A stretch of DNA of 64,000 nt from Rhodobacter sp. (GCA_030065095.1 JASJDP010000012.1:62001-126000), one strand, 5' to 3'. Positions 1 through 10,989 are shown, numbered from the stretch's first letter. Numbers and translations: made by a program. Notes: generated from the sequence alone by a model not told the origin.

Positions 1-721
1 CCGCCAGCCGCGCGGTGATCAAAGCCGATGCAATGCCGTGCCCCGACACATCGATGGAGTAGACCCCGATCTCGTGGTCATTGATCGGAAACATCCCAAC
101 CAGATCGCCGCCGACGTGGCCCGCCGGGCGCAGCAACAGGGACACATCCAACCCCGGGAGCCTGCGGAACCGCTCTCGTACCAGCGACTGTTGCAGCTTT
201 CGCGCTTCGATCAGGTCCCGGTCGACCGCGTCGTAAAGCGTCTGCATCTCGGCCAGCGTCGAACTCACCAGGTCGTTCTTCGCCGTCAGCTCGCGTTCCA
301 TGCCCAGTATCCGCTGGCCGGCCCGGATCCGCGCCCGCAATTCGCCGGCATTGACGGGCTTGGTCAGAAAATCGTCCGCCCCGACATCCAGCCCGCGCGC
401 GACCTCGCCCTTCTCGCTCTTCGACGTCAGCAGAATGAAGTACCCGTACCGGTCGCCCCGCATCTGCCGGTACGCCCGGCAAAGCTCCAGCCCGCCCATG
501 CCCGGCATCATCCAGTCGCTGACGATCAGGTCCGGGTCCTGGTCGCGGCAAAGGTCCAGCGCCTCTTCGCCCGAGCCCGCCTCGATCACCCGGTAGCCCC
601 AGCGGCTAAGATAGGACGTCAGAATCCGCCGCTGCACCCGGCTGTCGTCGACAACCAGAACCGTTTCCGGCTCACCCGGCCCTGACGCGGCGGATGGAGT
701 TTCTATCGGGACGTTCAACAC
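1..721 (-). CDS. Response regulator receiver / PP2C-type serine phosphatase (C-terminus beyond window)
   Basis: About 240 residues are visible and the gene runs off the left edge. Residues 20-130 form a CheY-like receiver with the acidic pair D25-D26, phosphoacceptor D69 in VSDWMMPG and K121 in LTKPVN. A helical linker (about 130-165) leads into a SpoIIE/RsbU-type PP2C phosphatase, seen as GGDLVG and DVSGHGIASA, which carry metal-binding Asp residues. This architecture is known for phosphatases that dephosphorylate anti-anti-sigma factors in partner-switching pathways; RbaY of Rhodobacter capsulatus is a comparable protein, but equivalence here is inference. I chose GTG at 721: a stop lies in frame not far upstream, and a weak AGG precedes it. 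TTG at 718 is possible. It is divergent from the HPt gene at 888. Confidence 0.85.
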   Translation of the reverse strand, partial: MLNVPIETPSAASGPGEPETVLVVDDSRVQRRILTSYLSRWGYRVIEAGSGEEALDLCRDQDPDLIVSDWMMPGMGGLELCRAYRQMRGDRYGYFILLTSKSEKGEVARGLDVGADDFLTKPVNAGELRARIRAGQRILGMERELTAKNDLVSSTLAEMQTLYDAVDRDLIEARKLQQSLVRERFRRLPGLDVSLLLRPAGHVGGDLVGMFPINDHEIGVYSIDVSGHGIASALITARLA

Positions 722-783
722 GGGGTACACCTGTCGCGGCTGGGTCCGCCCTCACGTGTAGCGGTTCTCGCGTTAACGACCCT

Positions 784-801
784 CTAAAGCTAAGACTTTA
801 G
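784..801. repeat. Perfect inverted repeat in the divergent promoter region
   Basis: Two 6 bp arms, CTAAAG and CTTTAG, flank a 6 nt spacer in the 166 bp gap between the receiver-PP2C gene and the HPt gene. Just beside it, 773-787 reads TTAA-N7-CTAA, one base off the CtrA consensus TTAA-N7-TTAA. Either could be an operator or a small RNA hairpin; the sequence alone does not decide. Confidence 0.35.
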
Positions 802-887
802 GCAGAAACCTTCCCGGACTTAACGATTCCACGCCTGCCTGATGCTAGTAAGATTTCCGATGGGGGCACCACCGGGCGGAGGTGCAA

Positions 888-1223
888 ATGATCGACTGGC
901 AACGGGTGGACGAACTTCGGGACGAGGTTGGCGCGGAAGATTTTCTGGAGGTCGTCGATATCTTTCTGGAAGAGGTAGACGAGGTCGCGGAACGTCTGCG
1001 TCAGGCACCCGATCCCGCCACCTATGAGGCCGAGCTTCACTTTCTGAAAGGCAGTGCGCTCAATCTCGGATTCGATGCGCTTGGATCGCTTTGTGCCGAA
1101 GGCGAAAGGATGTCGGCCGAGGGGGACGCGGCGAACGTCGACCTCACCTGCATCCTTTCGGCCTATGAAACGTCGAAGACCGAATTCCTGACCCGGCTCG
1201 GCCTGACCCGGAATGCGGCCTGA
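888..1223 (+). CDS. Small HPt (histidine phosphotransfer) domain protein
   Basis: A 111-residue, mostly helical acidic protein that is a single HPt domain. The phosphorylatable histidine is H51 in ELHFLKGSALNLG, the classic H-x-x-KG-S/A-x-x-x-G motif. Such proteins pass phosphoryl groups between hybrid kinases and receivers. The start is ATG 888, because GGAGG at 878-882 sits 5 nt upstream; a GTG at 882 overlaps that ribosome-binding site and is unlikely. It is divergent from the receiver-phosphatase gene, so it may phosphorylate that receiver; this is inference from position. Confidence 0.85.
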   Translation: MIDWQRVDELRDEVGAEDFLEVVDIFLEEVDEVAERLRQAPDPATYEAELHFLKGSALNLGFDALGSLCAEGERMSAEGDAANVDLTCILSAYETSKTEFLTRLGLTRNAA

Positions 1224-1231
1224 AATGCAGT

Positions 1232-1660
1232 TCAGGCATCCGACACTATATGCGCCTCTAACTTTGCCCGAACCGCATCCGGAATCGGCGCGCTGCCGCG
1301 GGTCGCCGGGCTGAAGAACACCTCGACCGAATCGTAGGTCGCGTGCAGCTCGGCCGTGTCCGCATGGTGCATGCGCAACTGGAACGTCACGCTTTTGGTG
1401 CCGATTCGCAGGACGGCACCGTCGATGACGATCAGATCACCGGCCACCAGTTCCCGGATAAAAGTCGTCGTCGCCTTCGCGGCCACGGTATGGACAGAGT
1501 GGCGTTCGATCATCTCGGAATAGGGCAGGCCCAGCAACGTCCACAGATGATAGGTCGCGTCATCGAAAAACGGTGCATAGTGGCGCACGTTCATGTGGCC
1601 GAAATGGTCATGGTGCCACGGATGCACCACGCCGCGAAACAACTCCAGCCGTCCGTCCAT
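1232..1660 (-). CDS. Hotdog-fold acyl-CoA thioesterase (4HBT family)
   Basis: A 142-residue hotdog-fold protein. The N-terminal motif HDHFGHMNVRHY is the D-x-x-GH-x-N-x-x-Y signature of 4-hydroxybenzoyl-CoA-thioesterase-like enzymes that hydrolyse acyl-CoA in the cytoplasm; the substrate cannot be read from sequence. I chose ATG 1660, with AAGGGG about 8 nt upstream, rather than a longer frame to 1717 whose extra residues do not resemble the family. It converges with the HPt gene, 8 nt away. Confidence 0.8.
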   Translation of the reverse strand: MDGRLELFRGVVHPWHHDHFGHMNVRHYAPFFDDATYHLWTLLGLPYSEMIERHSVHTVAAKATTTFIRELVAGDLIVIDGAVLRIGTKSVTFQLRMHHADTAELHATYDSVEVFFSPATRGSAPIPDAVRAKLEAHIVSDA

Positions 1661-1780
1661 CTGCGCCGCCCCTTGTAGCCTGCGGCCAAACCAAGCACCG
1701 CCGCCGCACCGCTGCAACCCTGACTTGCCCAGCCGTTGCCGCGGATGTACAGGGCGCTGAAGTCAAAGGAGCCCACGCCC

Positions 1781-2998
1781 ATGTCCGCGCCCAACAAAGT
1801 CGTTCTTGCCTATTCCGGCGGCCTCGACACCTCGATCATCCTTAAATGGCTGCAGACCGAGTATGGTTGCGAGGTCGTGACCTTCACCGCAGATCTGGGC
1901 CAGGGCGAGGAATTGGAACCGGCGCGCGCCAAGGCCGAGATGATGGGCGCGAAGGAGATATTTATCGAGGATCTGCGCGAAGAGTTCGTGCGCGACTTCG
2001 TCTACCCGATGTTTCGCGCCAACGCGCTTTACGAAGGGCTCTACCTGCTGGGCACCTCCATCGCCCGACCCCTGATCTCCAAGCGCCTGATCGAGATCGC
2101 GGCGGAAACCGGCGCCGACGCGGTCAGCCATGGCGCCACCGGCAAGGGCAATGACCAGGTGCGGTTCGAGCTTTCGGCCTATGCGCTTAACCCCGACATC
2201 AAGGTCATCGCCCCCTGGCGCGAATGGGATCTGTCCAGCCGGACCCGGCTGATCGATTTCGCCGAAAAGCACCAGATCCCCATTGCCAAGGACAAGCGCG
2301 GCGAAGCGCCGTTTTCGGTCGACGCAAACCTTTTGCACACCTCGTCCGAAGGCAAGGTGCTGGAGGACCCCGCGCAGGACGCCCCCGATTACGTCTACCA
2401 GCGCACGGTGCATCCAGAGGACGCCCCGGATTCGCCCGAATTCATCGAAATCGGGTTCGAGAAAGGCGATGCAGTCTCTGTCGACGGCGAACCGCTGTCG
2501 CCAGCGCAGGTCCTGACCCGCCTGAACGAGCTTGGCGGACGCCACGGCATTGGTCGGCTCGATCTGGTCGAGGGGCGTTTTGTCGGCATGAAGTCCCGCG
2601 GCATCTACGAAACCCCCGGCGGCACGATCCTGCTCGAGGCGCATCGCGGCATCGAGCAGATCACCCTGGATCGTGGCGCGGCGCATCTGAAGGACGAACT
2701 GATGCCGCGCTATGCCGAACTGATCTACAACGGCTTCTGGTTCAGCCCCGAGCGCGAGATGCTGCAGGCCCTCATCGACAAGAGCCAGGAACATGTCACC
2801 GGCACCGTCCGCCTGAAGCTTTACAAGGGCCTCGCCCGCACGGTCGGCCGTTGGTCCGAACACAGTCTCTATTCCGAGGAACATGTGACGTTCGAGGACG
2901 ATGCCGGTGCCTACGATCAAAAGGACGCCGCCGGGTTCATCAAGCTGAACGCCCTGCGCCTGCGCCTGATCGCCATGCGGAACCGGCGGTTGAAGTAA
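1781..2998 (+). CDS. argG: Argininosuccinate synthase
   Basis: 405 residues, the usual length. It joins citrulline and aspartate with ATP to give argininosuccinate, the penultimate step of arginine synthesis. The N-terminal pyrophosphatase P-loop AYSGGLDTS (residues 9-17) binds ATP. The segment [14 protein letters not shown] is the conserved citrulline/aspartate-binding region. Start ATG 1781 has AAAGGAG 9 nt upstream. The stop overlaps the start of the acetyltransferase gene (TAATG), so the two are probably translated from one message. Confidence 0.97.
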   Translation: MSAPNKVVLAYSGGLDTSIILKWLQTEYGCEVVTFTADLGQGEELEPARAKAEMMGAKEIFIEDLREEFVRDFVYPMFRANALYEGLYLLGTSIARPLISKRLIEIAAETGADAVSHGATGKGNDQVRFELSAYALNPDIKVIAPWREWDLSSRTRLIDFAEKHQIPIAKDKRGEAPFSVDANLLHTSSEGKVLEDPAQDAPDYVYQRTVHPEDAPDSPEFIEIGFEKGDAVSVDGEPLSPAQVLTRLNELGGRHGIGRLDLVEGRFVGMKSRGIYETPGGTILLEAHRGIEQITLDRGAAHLKDELMPRYAELIYNGFWFSPEREMLQALIDKSQEHVTGTVRLKLYKGLARTVGRWSEHSLYSEEHVTFEDDAGAYDQKDAAGFIKLNALRLRLIAMRNRRLK

Positions 2999-3459
2999 TG
3001 CCGTTGGAGGCCCGCCCGGTCGTTCGGGACCACGTGATTCCGCTGATCGGACTATCGGTCGCGCCCGGGCAGGACGGGTTTGTCGCCAGCAATGCCAAGT
3101 CGTTGGCGCAGGCCGCCTACGAGCCCGGATCGGCGATCTTTGGTCTATGGGACGGCGATGTCCCGGTCGGTCTTGTCGCGATGATCGACCTTCGCGACTG
3201 CGTAGACCTCGAAGACGGTGGCGACCCGGACACCGCCTATCTCTGGCGGCTGATGATTGCGTCCGGATTCCAGCGACGAGGCTTTGGGCAGGCGGCGCTG
3301 AAGATCTTCCACCGGTGGGCCCGGGATCGCGCTCTGCCGCGGCTGGAAACCTCTGTCGTGCCCGAGAACCTTGGCGCCCGCGCGCTGTACGAAGGCTTCG
3401 GATTCATTGACACCGGTAAAATGCTCGATGGCGAAATGCTGCTTTCAAGACCCGTCTGA
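2998..3459 (+). CDS. GNAT family N-acetyltransferase
   Basis: 153 residues. The acetyl-CoA loop is QRRGFGQAA at 92-100, following the beta-strand YLWRLMIAS; VPENLGARALYEGFGF near the C-terminus is the typical GNAT motif B. The acceptor is unknown. The ATG overlaps the argG stop by one base (TAATG), so it is probably the second gene of an argG operon, though a role in arginine metabolism is not implied by sequence. Its last 15 nt overlap the 3' end of the convergent sulfotransferase gene. Confidence 0.85.
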   Translation: MPLEARPVVRDHVIPLIGLSVAPGQDGFVASNAKSLAQAAYEPGSAIFGLWDGDVPVGLVAMIDLRDCVDLEDGGDPDTAYLWRLMIASGFQRRGFGQAALKIFHRWARDRALPRLETSVVPENLGARALYEGFGFIDTGKMLDGEMLLSRPV

Positions 3460-4152
3460 GGCGCGAAGCCGGTCATAGAACGGCATCGCCGTCCGGCACA
3501 TCTCTGCGTGCTTGCCAGACAGCTCCGGTAAATCCCCCTCCGGCCCGGCGAACCCGGTCGATCCATGTACCGCCGGATACCAGTGGGCCGCCCAAATGCC
3601 GTCGGCGGCATTCCCGCCTGCAGGCCAGCGCAGCATCGCCGGATCAAATTCCAGCCCCAGCGCCGTGCACAGCCGTGTCAGAGATTTTTCCGGGTCTTCC
3701 CGTATCTCATGGCTGTCGATCACCAACGGTGTTTGGCCCATCGCCAGCACCGCGTCGAAAAGCTCGGCCTGCTGCCGAAAGCCGAGGTCGTCCAGCGTCG
3801 GGTTCTCGCGCTTTGCCAGGTAACTCGCCACCGCCCGCGCCGGGTGTCGGATCAGGAAGACGTTCGTGACATCCGCAAGCCAGTCGCGCCGGAATCCCGG
3901 CAGCATGTGATGCGTCATAAGTTTCAGGTAGAGGTGCCCTTCCCGGTCGGACAGGCATTTTGTGATCACAGCTTCCGGATCCACCTCACCCTGATCAATC
4001 ACTGCGTCCCGCATCGGATGTTGCAGACCCGTCGCCGCCAGATAGGCGGCGTAGAACGGCTCGTCCCAGACCGCGCAGTCGGACCGCTGGGCAAAGGCAT
4101 ACATCATTGCCGTCGACAAGTTGCGCGGACCCGACCACATCGCGATCCGCAT
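3445..4152 (-). CDS. Sulfotransferase-like P-loop protein
   Basis: 235 residues. SGPRNLST at 7-14 matches the 5'-phosphosulfate-binding loop of PAPS-dependent sulfotransferases, and VFLIRHPARAVASY at 98-111 matches the 3'-phosphate-binding motif, so a PAPS-type nucleotide site is likely; the acceptor is unknown. The start is taken as ATG 4152, overlapping the aminotransferase stop by one base (TGATG) with AGGA 9 nt upstream; the in-frame ATG 4161 has AGGA directly against it, which is too close. The tight coupling to a class IV aminotransferase is discussed in the findings. Confidence 0.75.
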   Translation of the reverse strand: MRIAMWSGPRNLSTAMMYAFAQRSDCAVWDEPFYAAYLAATGLQHPMRDAVIDQGEVDPEAVITKCLSDREGHLYLKLMTHHMLPGFRRDWLADVTNVFLIRHPARAVASYLAKRENPTLDDLGFRQQAELFDAVLAMGQTPLVIDSHEIREDPEKSLTRLCTALGLEFDPAMLRWPAGGNAADGIWAAHWYPAVHGSTGFAGPEGDLPELSGKHAEMCRTAMPFYDRLRASDGS

Positions 4153-5060
4153 CAGGCGCATTCCTGCTGAATCAGAGCCTGATACAGGCCGCGGATCCGC
4201 TTGGTCGTCGGGCCCAATTGGCCATCGCCGATCACCCTCCCGTCGACCTCGGCCACGGGCGTCTGCGCACCGAAGGTGCCGGTCAGAAACGCCTCGTCGG
4301 CGCCATACGTGTCGACCAGCGAGAAATTCCGCTCGAACACCGGGATCCCGTTGTCACGGCACAGCGCGATCACCTTGCCGCGCGTGATCCCGTTCATGCA
4401 GTAATCCCCGGTAGAGGTCCAAACCTCACCCCTGCGGACGATGAAAAAGTTACAGGCGTTGGTTGTGTTCACGAAACCATGCACATCGAGCATCAGGGCT
4501 TCGTCCGCTCCCGCCTTTTCCGCCGCGACGCAGGCAAGGACGCAATTCAGCTTGGAATGCGAGTTCAGCTTCGGGTCCTGAGTGGTCGGCAGCCCGCGGA
4601 TATGCGGGACCGTAGCCAACCGGATCGGGCGCGGAACCGACGGGCGCGAATGCTCCATGATGATCACCATGGTCGGTCCGGACCGCGACAGCGACGGGTG
4701 CTGGAACGGACGCAGCTTTACACCGCGGGTCAGCATCAGCCGCGCGTGCACATCCGCGTGCATGTCGTTTGCGTTCTGCGTCTCTAACAAAGCGATTTCA
4801 ACTTGTTCGCGGGTCATCCCGATATCCAGATCGATCGCCTTCGCGGCCTCGAACAGACGATCCAGGTGCTCGTCGAGAAAGGCCCAGCGCCCGTTGTAAA
4901 GCCTCAGACCTTCCCACACGCCGTCGCCCAGCATGAAACCGCTGTCATAGACGCTGACGACCGCTTCGGCCCGGGGAACGATCCTGCCGTCCACATAGAT
5001 CAGAATCCGTTCGTTGCGGACGTCGTCCTCGGCCTGATGGGTTGTGACGGTATCGGTCAT
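4152..5060 (-). CDS. Class IV PLP-dependent aminotransferase (D-amino-acid / branched-chain type)
   Basis: 302 residues, typical of fold-type IV transaminases. Features include the N-terminal [18 protein letters not shown], the phosphate-binding segments [12 protein letters not shown] and GITRGKV, and a likely Schiff-base lysine at K170 in SHSKLN (K164 is the alternative). It transfers amino groups between an amino acid and a 2-oxo acid; D-alanine, branched-chain and aminodeoxychorismate relatives cannot be separated by eye. ATG 5060 has AGGGAG 9 nt upstream; the longer frame to 5108 lacks support. It is first in a two-gene unit with the sulfotransferase-like gene. Confidence 0.82.
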   Translation of the reverse strand: MTDTVTTHQAEDDVRNERILIYVDGRIVPRAEAVVSVYDSGFMLGDGVWEGLRLYNGRWAFLDEHLDRLFEAAKAIDLDIGMTREQVEIALLETQNANDMHADVHARLMLTRGVKLRPFQHPSLSRSGPTMVIIMEHSRPSVPRPIRLATVPHIRGLPTTQDPKLNSHSKLNCVLACVAAEKAGADEALMLDVHGFVNTTNACNFFIVRRGEVWTSTGDYCMNGITRGKVIALCRDNGIPVFERNFSLVDTYGADEAFLTGTFGAQTPVAEVDGRVIGDGQLGPTTKRIRGLYQALIQQECA

Positions 5061-5195
5061 TGCGCTGGCTCCCTTCCGCAACGCTACCCGCGCCGCGAGA
5101 CATGTCAAAGAGGTAACCCTTACGTGACCTCACGCGCCAGTGAATGGACCGTCGGCGCGCTTGAGGCCACCCTGCAGCAAATCGGAGGGATCGCC

Positions 5196-5861
5196 ATGAC
5201 CGTCACATTCCAGACCGCAAAACCGTTGCTTCTGAGCATCGCCATCTTGCTCGGCATCGTTGCCGAATGCACCCGCGCCAACGCGGCCGAGCCCAAGACA
5301 GCAGTCTTCGCAGGTGGCTGTTTCTGGTGTGTCGAGGCGGATTTCGAGAAGGTGCCGGGCGTTGTCGAGGCGGTGTCCGGTTTTACCGGCGGCACCGTTG
5401 ACAACCCTACCTACAAACAGGTGGTACGGGGCGGCACCGGGCATCTCGAGGCAGTGGCGATCACCTACGATCCCGACCAGGTCAGCTATGCCCAGCTCTT
5501 GCATCTGTTCTTCCGCTCGGTCGACCCGACCGACGCCGGCGGCCAGTTCTGCGACCGCGGCGAAAGCTATACCACAGCAATTTTCGTCGCTGATCCTGCC
5601 GAAAAAGCTGCGGCCGAGGCTGCAAAGGCCACGGCCGCCTCCGATCTCGGTATGCCGATCGTCACGCCGATCCGCGATGCCGGCGCGTTCTACGAGGCCG
5701 ATGACTATCATCAGGATTATTACAAGCAGAGCAAAACGGTTCTGACGCGCTTTGGTCCGATCAGCAAAGCCAAAGCGTATAAACGTTATCGCAATGCCTG
5801 CGGCCGCGACGCGACGGTCAAGCAGCTTTGGGGCGACGCCGCACCCTTTGCGGGGACCTGA
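5196..5861 (+). CDS. msrA: Peptide-methionine (S)-S-oxide reductase, exported form
   Basis: 221 residues. GGCFWC near residues 40-45 holds the catalytic C42 of MsrA, which reduces methionine-S-sulfoxide in oxidised proteins. Residues 1-30 form a signal peptide (TAKP, a hydrophobic stretch, then ANA-AEP cleavage), so this copy probably works in the periplasm. C-terminal resolving cysteine candidates are in [10 protein letters not shown] 5196 has GGAGG 7 nt upstream. It converges with maeB, 3 nt between stops. Confidence 0.92.
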   Translation: MTVTFQTAKPLLLSIAILLGIVAECTRANAAEPKTAVFAGGCFWCVEADFEKVPGVVEAVSGFTGGTVDNPTYKQVVRGGTGHLEAVAITYDPDQVSYAQLLHLFFRSVDPTDAGGQFCDRGESYTTAIFVADPAEKAAAEAAKATAASDLGMPIVTPIRDAGAFYEADDYHQDYYKQSKTVLTRFGPISKAKAYKRYRNACGRDATVKQLWGDAAPFAGT

Positions 5862-5864
5862 CCG

Positions 5865-8120
5865 TCAGCCGACCTTGCCCGCAGCCAGCACCGCCATGTT
5901 CAGGATATCGTTGACGGTGGATACCGACTGGCAAATCTGAATCGGCTTGTCGACGCCTGCCAGGATCGGCCCGATCACCGTGGCGCCGGCCAGTTCCTGC
6001 ATCAGTTTCACCGAGATCGATGCCGAATGGCGGGCCGGAACCACAAGGATGTTGGCCGGACCGGTCAGGCGCTGGAACGGGTAGGCCGCCATCGCCTTGG
6101 TGTTGAGCGCAACGTCGACCGTCATCTCGCCCTCGTATTCGAAATCCACACCGCGCCGGTCCAGAACCGCGGCGGCCTTGTGCATCTTTTCCGCCCGTTC
6201 CGAGACCGGGTAGCCGAAGGTCGAAAAGCTGACGAAGGCCACGCGCGGCTCCAGCCCAAGACCGCGCGCGACGCCCGAGGCGCGCTCGGCAATGTTCGCC
6301 AGGTCCTCTTCCATCGGCCATTCATGCACCAGCGTGTCGGCGATCAAAACGATCCGCCCGCGATGCAGCAAGGCGGTGACCCCGACGGCGTCGTCCTGGG
6401 CCGAGACGTCGAACACATGGTTGATCAGCCCCAGCACATGGGCCGATTTTCGCGTCGCCCCGGTCACCAGGCCATCGCCATGCCCGTGCGCCAGCATCAA
6501 TGCCGAAAACACGTGCCGGTCGCGCGCCGCAAGGCGATGGATGTCCTGATGGTCGTGCCCCTTGCGTTGCAGCCTCGAGTATAGAAAGTCTTTATAAGTC
6601 TCTAAATAGGGCGTATTCGCCGCGTTGACGATTTCGATCTCGCCGTTTGCGTCGATAAGGCCCTCGGCCCGCAACAGCTCGTGCACGTCCGCCTCCCGTC
6701 CCACGACGAGGGACTTCCCGAACCCGTTCCTTTGATACGCAACGGCGGCGCGCAGCACCCGCGGATCGTCGCCCTCGGCAAAGATCATCCGCGCCTGGGC
6801 CGCTTTGGCGCGGGCGTGGATGCCGTGCAGAATCGACGCCGTCGGGTCCATCCGCTCGCGCAGCGACAGCTCGTAGGCCTCGATATCCAGAATCGGCCGG
6901 CGTGCGACGCCGGTGTCCATGCCCGCCTTGGCAACCGCCGGCGGGATCGTGTAGATCAGCCGCGGATCGAACGGCGTCGGGATGATGTAGTCGCGCCCGA
7001 AGATCAGCTTCTGCCCATAGGCCATCGCCACGTCGTCCGGCACTTCCTTGCGCGCAAGCTCGGCCAGGGCCCGCGCGCAGGCGATCTTCATCTCGTCGTT
7101 GATCGCCCGGGCGTGGATGTCCAACGCGCCGCGGAAGAGATACGGGAAACCAAGCACGTTATTCACCTGATTTGGGTAGTCCGACCGCCCTGTCGCCACG
7201 ATCGCGTCCGGTCTGACGGCCTGCGCGTCCTCGGGCGTGATCTCGGGGTCCGGGTTCGCCATGGCAAAGATCACCGGGTTCTCCGCCATGCTGGCAACCA
7301 TGTCCTGGGTCACCGCTCCCTTGACCGACACTCCCAGGAACACATCCGCCCCCTCCATCGCCTCTTCCAAGGTCCGCAGGTCGGTCCGCGCAGCGTGGGC
7401 GGATTTCCATTGATTCATCCGCTCGGGCCGGCCCTGATAGATCACGCCCTTGGTGTCGCAGACGATGCAGTTGTCATGCCGCGCGCCCATCGTCTTCAAC
7501 AGCTCGACACAGGCGATCCCCGCCGCCCCCGCGCCGTTCAACACGATCCTCACATCCTCGATCTTCTTGCCCGACAGATGCAGCGCGTTGATCAATCCGG
7601 CAGCGCAGATCACCGCTGTGCCGTGCTGGTCGTCGTGGAAGACCGGAATGTCCATTTCTTCCTTCAAGCGCTGTTCGATGATGAAGCATTCCGGCGCTTT
7701 GATATCTTCCAGGTTGATTCCACCAAAGGTCGGCGCCATCAGTTTCACCGCCTGAATGATCGCCTCGGGGTCCTCGGTATCCAGCTCGACGTCGACCGAG
7801 TTGACGTCGGCGAACCGCTTGAACAGCACCGCCTTGCCTTCCATCACCGGTTTCGACGCCAGCGCACCCAGGTTCCCAAGCCCCAGCACGGCCGTGCCGT
7901 TCGACACCACAGCCACGAGATTCCCCTTGGTTGTATAGTCATAGGCCGTCTCGGGCGCCGCGGCGATTTCCTCGCACGGCACCGCGACCCCCGGCGAGTA
8001 GGCCAGCGACAGGTCCCGCTGCGTCGCCATCGGCACGCTGGCCGACACCTCAAGCTTGCCCGGCACAGGTTCCAGATGAAACGAAAGCGCTTCTTCGCGG
8101 GTATACTTTGGCGTCGTCAT
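5865..8120 (-). CDS. maeB: NADP-dependent malic enzyme with phosphotransacetylase-like C-terminal domain
   Basis: 751 residues, the length of the hybrid MaeB family. Residues 1 to about 430 are malic enzyme: [23 protein letters not shown] (metal and substrate binding) and the dinucleotide loop [10 protein letters not shown]. It converts malate to pyruvate and CO2 with NADP. Residues 430-751 are a phosphate-acetyltransferase-like domain, usually regulatory (acetyl-CoA sensing) rather than catalytic in this family. ATG 8120 has AGGAGG 10 nt upstream; the reading frame continues open to 8732 but that part lies opposite mutS. It is divergent from mutS. A patch near 6575-6605 uses unusually AT-rich codons (see findings). 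Confidence 0.95.
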   Translation of the reverse strand: MTTPKYTREEALSFHLEPVPGKLEVSASVPMATQRDLSLAYSPGVAVPCEEIAAAPETAYDYTTKGNLVAVVSNGTAVLGLGNLGALASKPVMEGKAVLFKRFADVNSVDVELDTEDPEAIIQAVKLMAPTFGGINLEDIKAPECFIIEQRLKEEMDIPVFHDDQHGTAVICAAGLINALHLSGKKIEDVRIVLNGAGAAGIACVELLKTMGARHDNCIVCDTKGVIYQGRPERMNQWKSAHAARTDLRTLEEAMEGADVFLGVSVKGAVTQDMVASMAENPVIFAMANPDPEITPEDAQAVRPDAIVATGRSDYPNQVNNVLGFPYLFRGALDIHARAINDEMKIACARALAELARKEVPDDVAMAYGQKLIFGRDYIIPTPFDPRLIYTIPPAVAKAGMDTGVARRPILDIEAYELSLRERMDPTASILHGIHARAKAAQARMIFAEGDDPRVLRAAVAYQRNGFGKSLVVGREADVHELLRAEGLIDANGEIEIVNAANTPYLETYKDFLYSRLQRKGHDHQDIHRLAARDRHVFSALMLAHGHGDGLVTGATRKSAHVLGLINHVFDVSAQDDAVGVTALLHRGRIVLIADTLVHEWPMEEDLANIAERASGVARGLGLEPRVAFVSFSTFGYPVSERAEKMHKAAAVLDRRGVDFEYEGEMTVDVALNTKAMAAYPFQRLTGPANILVVPARHSASISVKLMQELAGATVIGPILAGVDKPIQICQSVSTVNDILNMAVLAAGKVG

Positions 8121-8255
8121 GGCGGGCCGGCCTCCTGCTGCTGGCCGAACCCTCTTAGCGGTACGCTTCGCGGTGCTCAACAAAAGATAGAATTGCGGCT
8201 TTTCCCGGCATGCCCCGCTTTGTAAGGTCGCGCAACGATCCTTCGGGGGGATATC

Positions 8256-10910
8256 TTGACCGCTGCCAACACCGCCGCGACGCCGATGATGGCGCAATAT
8301 CTCGACATAAAGGCGCAGTACGCGGACGCCTTGCTGTTCTACCGGATGGGCGACTTCTACGAGATGTTTTTTGACGACGCCGTCGCCGCGGCAGAGGCGC
8401 TCGATATCGCGCTGACGAAGCGCGGCAAGCATCGGGGCGACGACATACCGATGTGCGGCGTGCCGGTGCATGCGGCAGAGGGCTATCTGCTGACCCTGAT
8501 CCGGAAGGGCTTTCGCGTCGCCGTCTGCGAACAGATGGAGGACCCGGCCGAGGCCAAGAAACGGGGCTCGAAATCGGTGGTGAAGCGCGATGTCGTGCGC
8601 CTCGTCACGCCCGGCACCCTGACCGAAGACAGCCTGCTGGAGGCGCGCCGCCACAACTACTTGGCCGCGTATGGCGAAGTGCGCGGCGACGGCGCGCTGG
8701 CCTGGGTCGATATTTCGACCGGGCAGTTCCATGTCATGCCGTGCGGCCGCACGCGCCTGTCCCCGGAACTGGCCCGCCTTGCCCCGCGCGAGGTCGTTCT
8801 GTCCGAAACGCTGGAACCGGAACTGGCAGGATTAGTCTCTGACATGGGTGCATCGGCGACGCCGCTGTCCCGCGCCAGTTTTGACAGCACGGCGGCCGAG
8901 GGACGGCTGACGACGCTGTTCAATGTCGGAACGCTTGACGCTTTCGGCGCCTTCTCTCGGGCCGAGATGTCGGTGCTTGGCGCCATCGTCGACTATCTGG
9001 ACATCACGCAAAAGGGCAAGCTGCCGCTTCTGCGTACGCCGGTGCGAGAAGCCGCGTCCCAGGTCATGCAGATCGACGCCGCGACGCGCCGCAATCTGGA
9101 GTTGACCCAGGCGCTGTCGGGCGGCCGCGCCGGATCGCTTCTGGCCACCATCGACCGCACCGTCACAGCGGGCGGCGCACGGCTATTGGAGCGGCGCCTG
9201 TCCAGCCCGTCCCGCAGCCTTGGCGTCATCCGCGCGCGGCTCGATGCGGTCGGCTTCATGGCGGACAATCGCAACCTGGCCGACGGCTTGCGCGGCACGT
9301 TGCGGATCTGTCCCGACATCGATCGCGCCCTGTCGCGACTTGCTCTCGACCGGGGCGGCCCGCGCGACCTGGCAGCCATCCGCAACGGGCTGGAACAGTC
9401 CGAGCTGATTTCGCAGACGCTCGGCGATGCGGATCTTCCACCTTTGCTGGCCGAGGGCGCAAAGTCGCTGACCGGCCACGGAACCTTGCTCGACCTGATC
9501 GACACCGCCCTGATCGCCGAACCGCCTCTTTTGATCCGAGACGGCGGGTTCATCGCGGCAGGCTATGACGACGAGCTCGATGAAGTTCGCCAGTTGCGCG
9601 ACGAGGGCCGCGGCGTCATCGCGGCGATGCAGGCGGATTATGTGGCCGAAACCGGCATCGCGTCGCTGAAGATCAAGCACAACAATGTTCTGGGCTATTT
9701 CATCGAAACCACGGCAACCCATGCCGAAAGGATGCTGTCGCCGCCGCTCAGCGAAACCTTCATCCACCGTCAGACCACCGCCAACGCGGTGCGCTTTACC
9801 ACGGTGCCGCTATCCGAGATGGAAACCAAGATCCTCAACGCCGGAAACCGTGCGCTCGAGATCGAAAAGCGTCTCTACGAAACCCTGAGACAGGCGGTTG
9901 TGGACGCATCTGCGCCGCTGGGCACATTGGCTCGAGGATTGTCCGAAGTCGATCTCGCCGCGGCGCTGGCCGAGCTTGCCAAGTCCGGAAACTGGACGCG
10001 CCCCACCGTGGACGACAGCCGCACTTTCCATGTCGAAGGTGGCCGGCATCCTGTGGTCGAACGCGCCCTGGTCGCACAGGGCGCACCCTTCATCGCCAAC
10101 GACTGCGACCTTGCCAGCGGATCTGAGGGATCCGACATCTGGCTGCTGACCGGTCCCAACATGGCCGGCAAATCGACCTTCCTGCGCCAGAACGCCCTGA
10201 TCGCGCTGCTTGCGCAGACGGGCAGCTTCGTTCCCGCCGATGCGGCCCATATCGGTCTGGTCAGTCAGCTGTTCAGTCGCGTTGGTGCATCCGACGATCT
10301 TGCCCGAGGCAGATCGACCTTCATGGTCGAGATGGTGGAAACCGCGGCGATCCTGAACCAGGCCGACGACCGCGCGCTGGTGATCCTCGACGAGATCGGC
10401 CGCGGCACCGCCACCTATGACGGCCTGTCCATCGCCTGGGCGACGCTGGAACATCTGCACGATATCAACGGATGCCGCGCGTTGTTCGCGACGCATTACC
10501 ACGAACTGACCCAACTGGCCGACCGGCTGGACGGCGTCGAGAACGCCACTGTAGCCGTGAAGGAATGGGAAGGCGACGTGATCTTTCTTCACGAGGTCCG
10601 CAAAGGTGCCGCCGACCGGTCTTACGGCGTACAGGTGGCGCGGCTGGCCGGGCTTCCCCCGTCGGTCGTCGAGCGTGCCCGGGACATTCTGGCGCAGCTG
10701 GAAAAGGGCGCGCGCGAGGGGCAAAGCGGCACCAAGGCCCTGCTCGACGATCTGCCGCTGTTTTCCGCCGTGCCCAGCGCCCCGCCGCCGCGGCCGGCCC
10801 CGGCAAGCGTGGTCGAAGACCGGTTGTCGGATATCCACCCTGACGAGCTTACACCGCGCGACGCTCTCGTCTTAATCTATGAACTCAAAGCCCTTCAAAC
10901 CGGCAGTTAG
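8256..10910 (+). CDS. mutS: DNA mismatch repair protein MutS
   Basis: 884 residues, full length. Domain I contains the mismatch-reading F-x-E motif in [11 protein letters not shown] (residues about 33-43). The ABC-type ATPase near residue 630 has Walker [10 protein letters not shown], and Walker B DEIGRGT near 710. It recognises base mismatches and small loops and recruits MutL. The start is TTG 8256 after a GGGGGGA stretch; ATG 8286 is a possible later start, but the family usually has residues before the MMAQYL segment. It is divergent from maeB, with 135 bp between them. Confidence 0.96.
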   Translation: MTAANTAATPMMAQYLDIKAQYADALLFYRMGDFYEMFFDDAVAAAEALDIALTKRGKHRGDDIPMCGVPVHAAEGYLLTLIRKGFRVAVCEQMEDPAEAKKRGSKSVVKRDVVRLVTPGTLTEDSLLEARRHNYLAAYGEVRGDGALAWVDISTGQFHVMPCGRTRLSPELARLAPREVVLSETLEPELAGLVSDMGASATPLSRASFDSTAAEGRLTTLFNVGTLDAFGAFSRAEMSVLGAIVDYLDITQKGKLPLLRTPVREAASQVMQIDAATRRNLELTQALSGGRAGSLLATIDRTVTAGGARLLERRLSSPSRSLGVIRARLDAVGFMADNRNLADGLRGTLRICPDIDRALSRLALDRGGPRDLAAIRNGLEQSELISQTLGDADLPPLLAEGAKSLTGHGTLLDLIDTALIAEPPLLIRDGGFIAAGYDDELDEVRQLRDEGRGVIAAMQADYVAETGIASLKIKHNNVLGYFIETTATHAERMLSPPLSETFIHRQTTANAVRFTTVPLSEMETKILNAGNRALEIEKRLYETLRQAVVDASAPLGTLARGLSEVDLAAALAELAKSGNWTRPTVDDSRTFHVEGGRHPVVERALVAQGAPFIANDCDLASGSEGSDIWLLTGPNMAGKSTFLRQNALIALLAQTGSFVPADAAHIGLVSQLFSRVGASDDLARGRSTFMVEMVETAAILNQADDRALVILDEIGRGTATYDGLSIAWATLEHLHDINGCRALFATHYHELTQLADRLDGVENATVAVKEWEGDVIFLHEVRKGAADRSYGVQVARLAGLPPSVVERARDILAQLEKGAREGQSGTKALLDDLPLFSAVPSAPPPRPAPASVVEDRLSDIHPDELTPRDALVLIYELKALQTGS

Positions 10911-10989
10911 CGACACGGCAGAACTGGACACCAGATAGAGATATCCTTTGTTTATCAAGGTTTTAAGGTAATGTCTCCACAAGAACACC

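Noticed and set aside
1763-2920. 385-residue open frame opposite argG
   Set aside because: It is the mirror of argG codons in GC-rich DNA: no family motifs, and argG is certain.
10911-10989. Terminator or small gene between mutS and grpE
   Set aside because: Only a weak CCTT/AAGG pairing; no stable stem, T-run or coding frame.
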